In this document: positions 9,840 to 17,789 of the stretch, one piece after another | Position numbering within the stretch: the stretch's first letter is position 1 | Layout of the letters: each line of letters opens with the position of its first letter | DNA from: CAZGWJ01 sp964529445 | GTDB lineage: Bacteria; Oederibacteriota; Muellerivitia; Muellerivitales; Muellerivitaceae | DNA length: 64,000 bases | Direction of reading: 5' to 3' | Assembly: GCA_964529445.1 (NCBI GenBank) | Contig: CAZGWJ010000003.1 | Location: 1 to 64,000 of the forward strand | The notes under the pieces: generated by a model | What the model was told of the DNA's origin: nothing | The model's input: the letters and a program-made list of their open reading frames with translations, nothing else | Databases searched by the model: none | Program-made: the position numbers and the translations under genes

Positions 9840-11351
9840 CTACCACTCGTAACGAACACCGGCCGTCCAGACCCTCGAATCGAAGGTATCCCTCATGCGG
9901 GTAAACCGGCCCTCGGCAAACAAACCACCCGCCAGGAGCTGTTCGGCGGCGGCCTCCCAGGATGGCCGTTCACCCTCGACCGCCTTCTCGCGGAAATCGA
10001 GCCGTGTTTTCGTGTCCAGGGTCAATTCCAATCCGCCGGCCACCTCATTGCGCCGGGCTGCGAGGGATGTCAGGAGGGTCTGGCACTCGGTCCTCACGAC
10101 CAGTCGGCGAGCGCGGGGAATGAAAGAGGCGCTCATGGAAAGGTCAACGTGGACGGCGGGTCCATGGAACCCCCCGATCCACGGTGCGATACCGGTAGCG
10201 TAATGGATACCCGCATCCAGGGAATCACCCGGCAGGTACCGGAGACCCACGCGATCCTGCCGGAAATGGGACGGTTCCCCGCCGCCCTCCGACCGTTCGG
10301 AACCCGCATGGAATCCCAGGGCTCCGTAATGGCCCTGCAATCCGGCGGCCAGGGAATAACGCGGCGCCTCTCGCGTCTCGAAATCGCCCCGCAACGCCAG
10401 GTCCCCCATCACGATACCCAGCGCATCGAACGATTCCGTGTTCTGGACGAACCCCCTCGTCCGGGCCGGCGCGGCATCCTTTCCCTCCCAAAGGGTCCTC
10501 TCGACGCCCGTCGCCAGCTGGCTCTCGACGAACCCGGCCATGTTGAAAAGGGTCCGTGCTTCGACCCCGGCCTGCCGCGCCTCGATCGCGGAATCAACAG
10601 CCCTTTGCGCATAGGGCTTCAGGGACCATTCGTTGAAGTGCCCCACACCGCTCCGGACCTCGCCGTACAGGGATGTCCACCTCGCGCCCGAAAGGGTCTT
10701 CAAGTCCAATGCCCCTCCGGCCAGCCGGGTATCGCCCTTCCAGTCGCGACGGCATCGGCCGGTCACCGTCCAGGCATCGACTTCCCCGTCCCGCCGGTCA
10801 TCCTTCATGCGGAAGGATCCCGCCAGAGTGCCCAGGTCACCCGGGAATCGGACATGAGCCCCCGCGCGATGCGGCACGCCGGCCCACCCACCGGCAATAA
10901 AAGGCGTGTCCGGATCGAAGAGCGGGGCCCTCAGATGGATCACACCCCCTGCCGCGGAGGGACCCCACCAGGCGGAGGCCGGGAAATCATGGGCCTCCAC
11001 GGTTCCAGCTCCCGAGGGAAGGATCCCTTCCAATGCCATTGCGGGAAGAGGGCAGGCCAATCCCTCAAAGAACAGAGAACCCGGCGCGAAGGAGAAGGGA
11101 TTCGCGCGCGCCAGCACATAGGACGACCAACCTTGGAACGGATCCCGCGCGAGAAGCGGATCCAGGACCCGCAATTCATGGGACAGGTCTCCCGCGAAAT
11201 AATCGGCTCCCGGGAAACCGAGAATCTCCCCTGCTCCGAAGGGACGTCCCCGGTCGGCTGTCAGGGCGAAAACCGGGGTCGAGAGGAGACCGAGAACGAC
11301 CGCAAGCAGGAGGGACCCGGATCGGAAGTGATCGCATTGAGAGCGCATCAT
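9840..11351 (-). CDS. TonB-receptor-like outer membrane protein
   Basis: 503 aa with an N-terminal signal peptide (hydrophobic residues 13-30). Residues 95-140 contain ASAWWGPSAAGGVIHLR, which resembles the end of a TonB receptor plug domain, followed by about 360 residues of beta-strand-rich barrel ending in RYEW. It is shorter than ordinary TonB receptors (600-900 aa) and no clear TonB box was found. A reduced receptor or a receptor-like barrel is therefore the best description. Substrate is unknown. Confidence 0.6.
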   Translation of the reverse strand: MMRSQCDHFRSGSLLLAVVLGLLSTPVFALTADRGRPFGAGEILGFPGADYFAGDLSHELRVLDPLLARDPFQGWSSYVLARANPFSFAPGSLFFEGLACPLPAMALEGILPSGAGTVEAHDFPASAWWGPSAAGGVIHLRAPLFDPDTPFIAGGWAGVPHRAGAHVRFPGDLGTLAGSFRMKDDRRDGEVDAWTVTGRCRRDWKGDTRLAGGALDLKTLSGARWTSLYGEVRSGVGHFNEWSLKPYAQRAVDSAIEARQAGVEARTLFNMAGFVESQLATGVERTLWEGKDAAPARTRGFVQNTESFDALGIVMGDLALRGDFETREAPRYSLAAGLQGHYGALGFHAGSERSEGGGEPSHFRQDRVGLRYLPGDSLDAGIHYATGIAPWIGGFHGPAVHVDLSMSASFIPRARRLVVRTECQTLLTSLAARRNEVAGGLELTLDTKTRLDFREKAVEGERPSWEAAAEQLLAGGLFAEGRFTRMRDTFDSRVWTAGVRYEW

Positions 11352-11403
11352 CGGAGGATTCTAGCAAAGAAAAGAGGCGATGGCATGCCGACCCGATGAC
11401 GAC

Positions 11404-12444
11404 TCAGGATTCCGGGGGAGGAGGGATCTCGTCTCCCGGCTCCCAGGTGGAACCCTCGAGAACAAGCTCTTCGGCGTCGAAATCCACGGGATAGGTGTCG
11501 CCGGACAGCGGCTTGAGAGACCGCCCGCCCTGGACCGCCTTCACACCCCTGGGCACCCGCACCTTCAGGACCACGCCCTTCGGGAAGGGATCGGGCTTCA
11601 TCCAGCGAAAACCGACCCTTGCGCCCTCCTTCGTGAAGGAGGCCGACTCCATCGCCTTCTGGGCCTTCCAGTAGGCTCCCACCTCGGAGAAGGGCGCGAT
11701 CCAGAGGTCCTTGCGCTTCCTGGCCAGGTAGTCCAGGAACTTCAGGTAGATGTCCTTCGGGACGGGTTGCCACATGTTGGAACCCTCGATGGCGTGGATC
11801 ATGAGCACGGTCCAAGCCCCGAGTTCGAGATCCCGGTCCACCCAGAACTTGTAGTTGTCGTAGGTGTAGTTCGTCATCGTGGCCTGGCTGGGGATGTTCA
11901 TCCAGTCCGGCACCGAATCGGGCGTCAAGTAATAACTCGCGGCGTAACCGCCCCGGGCGGCCAGGGCGTTCGGGTCGATCCACTTCTTCAAACCCTCCGT
12001 GATCTCGACGAAGGGATAGGCGAAACCGAGGACCGGCCGTCCGACGAGCTTTTCGAGGTCTTCCCGTGCGCCGGCGACCTCATCCTTCTCTTCGTTCGCC
12101 TTGAGTTCCGCGGCATGGCGGTGGGTCCTCGTATGGTTTCCGATCTCATGCCCCGTTTCAGCCGCCTTCGTCCAAGCGTCGGGGCGGTCGATCCATCGGG
12201 TCACAAGGAAGAAGGTGCCTCTCATACCCCGCTTGTCCATCTCGGGGATGACGAGGTCCAGGTGGATCGGGTCGCCATCGTCATAGGTGAGAGAGATCGC
12301 CGCCTTGTACCCGTTCCAGGGTAGGACTTGGAAAGGCATATCCGCGGAATGGGAGGAAGAGGGCGCGAGAAGAGAGCCCAAAAGCCCCAGGAATACGGCC
12401 CGGGGTCCGACCCCTTCAAGCACGGTTCGAACCAGGGTGGGCAT
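11404..12444 (-). CDS. polysaccharide deacetylase family protein
   Basis: 346 aa with an N-terminal signal peptide. The NodB homology domain spans about residues 45-260, with the catalytic base/metal motif TYDDGDP near residue 55, TGHEIGNHTRTH near 100 (metal-binding His), and a downstream FAYPF segment. Such enzymes remove acetyl groups from chitin-type, peptidoglycan or exopolysaccharides. It starts 6 bases after the GH5 endoglucanase gene, so the pair is probably one transcript for carbohydrate processing in the envelope or outside the cell. Confidence 0.85.
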   Translation of the reverse strand: MPTLVRTVLEGVGPRAVFLGLLGSLLAPSSSHSADMPFQVLPWNGYKAAISLTYDDGDPIHLDLVIPEMDKRGMRGTFFLVTRWIDRPDAWTKAAETGHEIGNHTRTHRHAAELKANEEKDEVAGAREDLEKLVGRPVLGFAYPFVEITEGLKKWIDPNALAARGGYAASYYLTPDSVPDWMNIPSQATMTNYTYDNYKFWVDRDLELGAWTVLMIHAIEGSNMWQPVPKDIYLKFLDYLARKRKDLWIAPFSEVGAYWKAQKAMESASFTKEGARVGFRWMKPDPFPKGVVLKVRVPRGVKAVQGGRSLKPLSGDTYPVDFDAEELVLEGSTWEPGDEIPPPPES

Positions 12445-12450
12445 GACCGA

Positions 12451-13638
12451 TCAATCCCGTGCCATCCGGGAGAGTTTTCGGAACCCCTCCGCAAGGTCAG
12501 GATCCTTAAACTCGAGGGTCCTGCGGTCGAAATGAGTCCCCGGGTCCCACAGCATGGGACACATGCCCAACCGGTAGAACCGCTCCGCCACCGTTAAAAT
12601 GTAGCGGCGCACGCTCGCTGGCTCCTTCTTCGTAGTCGACCCGTATTCGCCTAGGATGATGGGCACTCCCTGGTCGAGGAAACGTTCCTTGAGCTTTTGC
12701 ACGTTGGAATCCAGCTCCTTCAGGTCCTCCGGTGTGCCCCAGGTCATGCGCATCTTGCCCCAGGATTCGTCCTTCTCCAGCCCCGCGAAGGTGTAGGGGG
12801 TGTAGTAGTGGACGGAGGCGATGCAACGGCTCGCCGGGTCCTGCGGCATGAGGAAGAGCGGGTGTACCGTCAGGTCGATGTCCGTGCAGTATCCCGCGAT
12901 GAGGAGATGGCGGTTCCCGTTCCTGCCCCCGCTCGCCCGGACGAGGTCGACGAAGACCTGGTTGATGTCGTTCAGGATGCCATAGGCCCTTTTCCGCTGT
13001 TCCTCGGTTCCCCCGCCCCAGCGGTTCCACACGTCGCCGAAACAGCCCTCCTCGTTCAGGGATTCGAAGATCAGGGCGGCCGGGTAATCGGCGAAATACC
13101 CGGCGATCTGCGACCACACGGTCTTGTACTTCTCCATGCTCTTGTCGGGTTCGGTCGGGAACTTGGACCACCAGCCGCCGTCCCAGTGGATGTTGACCAC
13201 CGCGACCATCCCCTCGGCGAGGACCCAATCCACGATCTGCCGCACGCGTTTCAGCAGTTCGGGTTCGATCTTGTGCTTGCCGTACATCAGGTTCGACCAG
13301 GCCACGGGGATCCTCACCGATTCGAAACCGGAGGCCTTGATTTTCGCGATCATCTCCCTCGTGGTCTCGGGATTGCCCCAGGCGGTCTCGTAATTGACGA
13401 CCTCCTGTCCCTTGATCCAGTCGCCGCAGGCCTCCATGGTGTTGCCCAGGTTCCAGCCCAGGCCCATTTTCCGGACGGCCTCGACGGAGGTGACATCCTC
13501 CAGGGGCATCGTTGCGGCTTGCGGGGGTGCAGCGGCCTTCGTGTGGACGGTCTTGCCCGAGGAGGCACAGGAGGCGAGGAAGGCGGAAAGGAACACGAAG
13601 GCAGGAACGAGGATCGATCGGAAGGCGGCGGAAGTCAT
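12451..13638 (-). CDS. GH5 endoglucanase lipoprotein
   Basis: 395 aa from ATG 13638, preceded by AAGGGGGATTCCC; the longer frame to 13989 is not supported. The signal peptide ends in a lipobox LASC (cysteine near residue 20), so a lipid-anchored protein. The catalytic domain has the GH5 hallmark GLGWNLGNTMEACGDW. The acid/base region is SLNEEGCFGDVWNRW (Asn-Glu) and the nucleophile region is ILGEYGS. The expected activity is hydrolysis of beta-1,4-glucans such as cellulose. The polysaccharide deacetylase gene follows immediately. Confidence 0.92.
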   Translation of the reverse strand: MTSAAFRSILVPAFVFLSAFLASCASSGKTVHTKAAAPPQAATMPLEDVTSVEAVRKMGLGWNLGNTMEACGDWIKGQEVVNYETAWGNPETTREMIAKIKASGFESVRIPVAWSNLMYGKHKIEPELLKRVRQIVDWVLAEGMVAVVNIHWDGGWWSKFPTEPDKSMEKYKTVWSQIAGYFADYPAALIFESLNEEGCFGDVWNRWGGGTEEQRKRAYGILNDINQVFVDLVRASGGRNGNRHLLIAGYCTDIDLTVHPLFLMPQDPASRCIASVHYYTPYTFAGLEKDESWGKMRMTWGTPEDLKELDSNVQKLKERFLDQGVPIILGEYGSTTKKEPASVRRYILTVAERFYRLGMCPMLWDPGTHFDRRTLEFKDPDLAEGFRKLSRMARD

Positions 13639-13814
13639 GGGAATCCCCCTTGCAGGAATGCCAGCAATGTACCGGCATCGCGGGCGCTTGGCAAACCCAT
13701 CCTGGAAAATAAAGCGAGAAATCGGTTCACTCAAGGGTTTGAGTGGGCCGACCCTCCGGCGGAGCGACCGCCCACATCCACAGACCCAAACAATCACGAA
13801 GCACCAGTCACTAT

Positions 13815-15299
13815 CTATCGCCCGGTGTTTTCGTAGTTCCGCTGGTATTTGGGCCAGGGGGATGCAGCCAAGACGGATGAGTTGCATTCTTCTATGGCGA
13901 AAAATCCACCGCTCGTGCCAACATAGATCTTTCCATCTCTCCCAATCGCCGGAGATCCATTCGAACCCTCGCCACCGATGTATTCCCAACGTAACGTCCC
14001 ATCAGGATGATATGCGTGCACAAGCGGTCTGGTTGCGCCACTTGCAGCAGCCACATAAATCGTTCCATTTGCCGCGATTGTGGGCGATCCAACACAAAAC
14101 CCTGTGGGCACTTGCCATCTCAGCGAACCATCCGGATTCACGGCAAACAATGCGTTACCGCCCACGCCATACCTCGTGAAATAAACCGTTCCGTCTGCGC
14201 CAATAACCGGTGAATGGCCGAGCCATAATCCTGCATTATATCGCCACTTTAACGAGCCGCTCGGATCAAACGCATACAAATATCCATCCCGCCCCAATGT
14301 ATATATTGTTCCATCCTGTCCAATGGCAGAGCTTCTCGGAAATGAATCTTCCGCCTCATAGGACCACTTCAACGTTCCATTCGGATTGAGAGCATAATAT
14401 GTCGTAGCTCCTGCGCCAAAGTAGATGGTGCCATCGTTCCCGATCGCCGGCGTGGAGTTAACACCACCACTTGTCAAATAGCTCCACTTGACACTCCCGT
14501 CCGGCTTTAATGCATACAGTCGCTTATCATCAGACCCGACATAGATTGTTCCATCGGAGCCGATGGCAGGACATGAGTAGCTCGTATCAAACGTAACAGA
14601 CCATTGCAGTGTTCCATTCGAATTCAGGGCAATCAATTCATTGGTAGCGGGTGCTGCCGTAAAATATATCGTTCCATCCGCGCCGACAGCTGGGTCGTTT
14701 GAGAAATAATCATTACTCGGGTAATCCCATTTAGGACTCCCATCCGGATTGACCGCATAAATCGAAGACCCGCGAAAATAGAGCGTACCATCGGTCGCGA
14801 TCGCCGCGCACTGTCCTGTGTACCATCCTGGATAAACCCACTTTTGAACGACCAGGGAATTGCATATCTGTGTAGGATTGAATGTACACGTGGAAGTAGG
14901 CGTGTCTGTTGCAGTGGCTGTATCAGTATGCGTCACCGTTGTAGTACCAGTGGATGTTAACGTTCGGGTTGCGGTCTGCGTATTCATCGAAGTCGAGGTA
15001 TTTGTAGGGATCGAAGTAAACGTTCGAGTTGGTGTCGTTGATGTGCCGACGGGAGTTAGCGTTTGGGTTGCAGTATGCGTACTTATTGGAGTCGGTGTAT
15101 TTGTCGGACTCAGAGTAAGCGTGGGCGTTGGTATCATCGTGGACGTCGGAGTCGTATTCATTCGGGCCGCCGAGAGAGGAGGCACCGATATCTTCTGCTT
15201 ACAAGCAGATAAAGGCAAAGTGATACCGGCTATAAGGGCTAGGATAATAACGTTTCCAACCGCACGACTAATTCCCGAGTAAATGTTCATACGAACCAT
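13815..15299 (-). CDS. PQQ-repeat beta-propeller lipoprotein
   Basis: 494 aa. A signal peptide with lipobox LPLSAC (cysteine near residue 33) is followed by about 90 residues of Thr/Pro-rich linker (TPTPTSTMIPT-like repeats, from about 14880 to 15170). Seven to eight PQQ-like blades follow, each with PAIG-x-DGTIY and LYALNPDGTLKW-type strands. The C-terminal WPKYQRNYENTGR is a common end of such propellers. It is an extracytoplasmic scaffold or binding protein; no enzyme active site was seen. The gene is AT-richer than its left neighbours and is the last gene before the att site. AAGG precedes the start. Confidence 0.85.
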   Translation of the reverse strand: MVRMNIYSGISRAVGNVIILALIAGITLPLSACKQKISVPPLSAARMNTTPTSTMIPTPTLTLSPTNTPTPISTHTATQTLTPVGTSTTPTRTFTSIPTNTSTSMNTQTATRTLTSTGTTTVTHTDTATATDTPTSTCTFNPTQICNSLVVQKWVYPGWYTGQCAAIATDGTLYFRGSSIYAVNPDGSPKWDYPSNDYFSNDPAVGADGTIYFTAAPATNELIALNSNGTLQWSVTFDTSYSCPAIGSDGTIYVGSDDKRLYALKPDGSVKWSYLTSGGVNSTPAIGNDGTIYFGAGATTYYALNPNGTLKWSYEAEDSFPRSSAIGQDGTIYTLGRDGYLYAFDPSGSLKWRYNAGLWLGHSPVIGADGTVYFTRYGVGGNALFAVNPDGSLRWQVPTGFCVGSPTIAANGTIYVAAASGATRPLVHAYHPDGTLRWEYIGGEGSNGSPAIGRDGKIYVGTSGGFFAIEECNSSVLAASPWPKYQRNYENTGR

Positions 15300-15333
15300 T
15301 TAAACCCTTTCCGGACAACATATTCTGCTCGAA

Positions 15334-15362
15334 TTGACTATCAGGTTTATGGTTATTATAAC
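15334..15362 (+). promoter_or_regulatory. sigma70-type promoter facing the att site
   Basis: TTGACT, exactly 17 bases, then TATAAC on the plus strand. It points away from the PQQ gene toward the hairpin at 15443-15475. No protein-coding gene lies between, so it would drive a short RNA of roughly 110 nt. Prediction by eye. Confidence 0.5.
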
Positions 15363-15368
15363 ATCAAC

Positions 15369-15482
15369 ACTAGCGGATGTCCGTTGTTCAGACATACACC
15401 CGACCCCTCGGGTTCTCGTCCCATCGCCCCCCTACAAAAGAAAACCCGGGGCACCCTATTCGGGCACCCCGGGTTCATTTTT
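15369..15482 (+). ncRNA. candidate short RNA, promoter to terminator
   Basis: The interval between the plus-strand promoter at 15334-15362 and the hairpin followed by TTTTT at 15478-15482. It has no credible ORF. It contains a 20-base stretch (15410-15429) that matches the T-arm and acceptor end of the island's tRNA-Gly at 18 of 20 positions, in the opposite orientation to the att copy. It may be a small RNA or a decayed tRNA end. Confidence 0.25.
15443..15475. terminator. bidirectional hairpin terminator
   Basis: A long GC-rich stem (AACCCGGGG pairing with CCCCGGGTT, extended by CCC/GGG after a 2-base mismatch) has a TATTC loop. T-runs follow on both strands (CATTTTT on plus, TTCTTTT on minus). 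It lies immediately beyond the left att copy of the tRNA 3' end, so it is most simply the original terminator of the tRNA-Gly gene, displaced by the island. Confidence 0.8.
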
Positions 15483-15504
15483 GGAGCGGGCGATGGGACT
15501 CGAA
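15482..15504 (+). repeat. att site, left copy
   Basis: TGGAGCGGGCGATGGGACTC followed by GAA is identical to 58587-58609. It corresponds on the minus strand to the last part of the T-arm, the acceptor strand and the CCA end of tRNA-Gly. After it the match ends (AAAC against CCCA), which fixes the inner limit of the repeat. Confidence 0.9.
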
Positions 15505-15603
15505 AACAAGGTGCTCAGTTCACGTTTCCCAAGGTTAGCATCATTTTTCACGCACTTAGGAAGCAATTTTCCACGCCCTTTCCTTCACCAACCCAACATC
15601 ATT

Positions 15604-15984
15604 TTAAAGGATTTCTAGCGGATTTGCACACCCTTCAGGCGCTGCGGGTAGAGAAAAGGTAGATGCGAACTTCTTCATCTGTTCCTCGTCCAAACCCCAA
15701 TCAAATGGCTCTTCGCCCTCAACCGGCTCCAACAGTTTCTTCTTGAAGAAAGCCAGTTGCACCGGGTCATCAGGTATTCCTAGACTCCTATGCCACGCTT
15801 TGAGAAGCATCTCCCGTTCCCGCCGAACTTCCATACCCATCTCAAGGTACTTCAGGATCAGAGGATCGCCGGGCTTGACACGCTCGAACCATTCTATCTT
15901 TTCATCTACGTAGCGAAGAACCGATTGACACACGTGAAGCATCTTTTCGTTATCCTCAGTATCGCCAAAATTCGGAAGTCTCAT
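15604..15984 (-). CDS. hypothetical protein
   Basis: 126 aa from ATG 15984, which has GAGGAGGAACAG directly upstream; an in-frame ATG at 16011 is less well placed. Mostly helical and charged (VRREREMLLKAWHRSLGIPD). No family recognised. First gene inside the left att site, 49 bases downstream of the helix-turn-helix gene in the same direction. Confidence 0.6.
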   Translation of the reverse strand: MRLPNFGDTEDNEKMLHVCQSVLRYVDEKIEWFERVKPGDPLILKYLEMGMEVRREREMLLKAWHRSLGIPDDPVQLAFFKKKLLEPVEGEEPFDWGLDEEQMKKFASTFSLPAAPEGCANPLEIL

Positions 15985-16033
15985 CTGTTCCTCCTCGTGT
16001 TCACGTATCACATTTGGTCCAGTTTTGTACTAC

Positions 16034-16534
16034 TTACAGGACCTCATCCAACAACAATCCCTCCGGGTTCGCCGATGGCTCTGTAGTCACACTTTGGTTG
16101 CCCGTTGTTTCGCCCGCTTCACCAGCTGTTCGGGATTCGATATCGCTCTGCCCATCTACCGGTGTGGATTCTCTTGCCGCCAGTAAACCCAGTGCCTTTT
16201 CCACATCCAGATCCTCTGCGCGGATGGCAGCCAAAATCGGAGGGATTCGGCTTATGGCCGTCTGAGTGTCCAATGCTTCAGCATTTGAAGCCGCTTTCAA
16301 CAAACCGTTCAACACCCTCGCCAGCGACTCAATCCGATGCCGTTTGCCAATGGCCAACCCCTCTACGAACGACTCCATCTCCAATATCTTCAAGCCGCTA
16401 ATCGTCGACGAGTGTGCTTTGCCCCACTCAACCAAAATCGTCTTTGACAGCCCCATTTTCTCGGCGATTTTCGCGTATGAAACACCCTGACTACGCAACT
16501 CAATGAACTCCTTGTGCCTTTCCAGCGATTCCAT
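16034..16534 (-). CDS. helix-turn-helix DNA-binding protein
   Basis: 166 aa, start supported by GGAGGTGGATC. Residues 8-35 (FIELRSQGVSYAKIAEKMGL) form a resolvase- or terminase-small-subunit-like helix-turn-helix, then SKTILVEWGKAH. The middle is helical and the C-terminal 50 residues are low-complexity and acidic. It may regulate island genes; the promoter upstream has a palindrome that could be its own operator. Confidence 0.65.
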   Translation of the reverse strand: MESLERHKEFIELRSQGVSYAKIAEKMGLSKTILVEWGKAHSSTISGLKILEMESFVEGLAIGKRHRIESLARVLNGLLKAASNAEALDTQTAISRIPPILAAIRAEDLDVEKALGLLAARESTPVDGQSDIESRTAGEAGETTGNQSVTTEPSANPEGLLLDEVL

Positions 16535-16934
16535 GATCCACCTCCGGTGATTTGGGAAGTCCCAGCATTGGATGCGCTTTCGGGCCCAAGACGTATTGGG
16601 GCCCTAAAGCCCGTAATCCAAGCCGTGACTTCCAAAGCTGATGAGCGTTATTCGCCCATGGCGGTGGGTATATACTTCGTCCTTGTTTCAAACCGGTATA
16701 TTTACCGTGTTTGGAACATTGTTTTGCTTCCTTACACCACTGCTCCCTACTTAATGCAATTCTAACTCGACAGTCATGCCTGTCAATTTAAAGATATTTA
16801 TTATAATCCACAGAATTCTACTGCATATTTGCCCCATCAAAGACACCCCGCGGGATAAAGCCCGGGGGCTTTATATGAAAATATGACCTTCCCCGACAAC
16901 ACGGCAACCAGTTCAAGCATATGTTCGTAATCGA
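16535..16934. other. AT-rich intergenic region, no gene seen
   Basis: About 400 bases between the HTH gene and the small secreted protein gene. It holds the minus-strand promoter at 16759-16786 and a perfect inverted repeat at 16855-16874 (ATAAAGCCC pairing with GGGCTTTAT, GG loop) that lacks a T-run and is not a convincing terminator. No ORF with a ribosome binding site was found. Confidence 0.5.
16759..16786 (-). promoter_or_regulatory. promoter with palindromic operator for HTH gene
   Basis: On the minus strand: TTGACA (16786-16781), 16 bases, TAGAAT (16764-16759), giving a leader of about 220 bases before the HTH gene. The inverted repeat GACAG-N6-CTGTC at 16769-16784 fills the spacer and touches the -35 box, a typical place for an autorepressor. 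Confidence 0.55.
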
Positions 16935-17153
16935 TTATTGCTTTTTAAATGTCGTTCGATGCTTCTTTGATGCCTTTTTGACCGTCGTGCGTGATCGCGT
17001 ATGCGTCCTCACGCCCTTGCCGTTCTTTTTCGAATACGCCTTCACATGGCTGGGGTTCTTAGCGGATGCACCCTTCAGGCCAGACTCGACCGGCCCCGGG
17101 AACGCCGTCGCCAGAATAAACACCGTCAGGATAAGTACAAGAACGCGTCTCAT
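16935..17153 (-). CDS. small secreted basic protein
   Basis: 72 aa from ATG 17153 (MRRVLVLILTVFILATAFPG), a clear signal peptide followed by a strongly basic mature part. The segment HVKAYSKKNGKGVRTHTRSR resembles the short VxGYxRKDGTxVxxHxRS motif found in many small exported or phage-associated proteins of unknown function. It overlaps the stop of the upstream zinc-ribbon gene by 4 bases (ATGA). Confidence 0.6.
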   Translation of the reverse strand: MRRVLVLILTVFILATAFPGPVESGLKGASAKNPSHVKAYSKKNGKGVRTHTRSRTTVKKASKKHRTTFKKQ

Positions 17154-17653
17154 CGCACCATACCTTCCTGCCTCAGCTGGTGGCGGCACTTGAAGCACAG
17201 GGTCCCGTACCCCTCCACCCAGGCGGTGTGCTTGAACGGCACCTTTTTCCCGCACTTCGCGCAGAGGTGGGTTTTATCCATGCTCGGAACGTTTTTTGAC
17301 CGCACCCTTTCCCTTTCCAACTCTGCCCACGCCTCCAGTTCCTTCTCGATCCATCTTTCGTCAACCGGCATAGCGTCCGAACATTCGCAGACACCGTTCG
17401 GCGTATCTGATTGACAGAGACGTGTCTTCCTGTCTGGGAACCAATGGCCGCATTTCCGGCAGAAGAGGTTGTCCTCCGCCACGCAGCAGCCACCCAGGAT
17501 CACCAGTCCTTCCCGAACAGCTTCATCCAAATCGGGTTGGCCCCTCAAAATCAGACCGTAGATGATGAGCCCGATCTCGGACAAAGCACACTTCGGGCAG
17601 ACCTCGCCCTGAACGGCGCTCCGGACCTCATCCTTGATTTTGTTCTTTCGCAT
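17150..17653 (-). CDS. zinc-ribbon protein
   Basis: 167 aa from ATG 17653, chosen because GGAGGAATCC lies just before it; the open frame extends to 17821 without support. It has three Cys-x2-Cys pairs: CPKC near residue 17, FCRKCGHWFP in the middle, and a C-terminal HLCAKCGKKVPF paired with LCFKCRHQL. These suggest two or three structural zinc knuckles. Function unknown. The next gene follows with a 4-base overlap. Confidence 0.6.
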   Translation of the reverse strand: MRKNKIKDEVRSAVQGEVCPKCALSEIGLIIYGLILRGQPDLDEAVREGLVILGGCCVAEDNLFCRKCGHWFPDRKTRLCQSDTPNGVCECSDAMPVDERWIEKELEAWAELERERVRSKNVPSMDKTHLCAKCGKKVPFKHTAWVEGYGTLCFKCRHQLRQEGMVR

Positions 17654-17789
17654 GGATTCCTCCAGTAGACAAACCATACCACCACCCAGGAACACGATGG
17701 CCGCCTGCAATATTGCGAAAACATTGCCATAAGCAGCACTGTCCATGACATGGTTTATAATTAGGTCATCAAATAACCCGAGGTTCGCC

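Noticed and set aside
14880..15170. repetitive GTTGGTGT-like DNA that looks like a tandem or CRISPR-like repeat
   Set aside because: It is in frame with the PQQ lipoprotein and encodes a Thr/Pro-rich linker; the units are degenerate and have no spacers.
15410..15429. possible second tRNA gene
   Set aside because: Only the T-arm/acceptor-like end is present, the T-loop lacks the conserved RA, and no cloverleaf can be formed upstream.
16855..16874. terminator for the small secreted protein operon
   Set aside because: The inverted repeat is perfect but no T-run follows on either strand.
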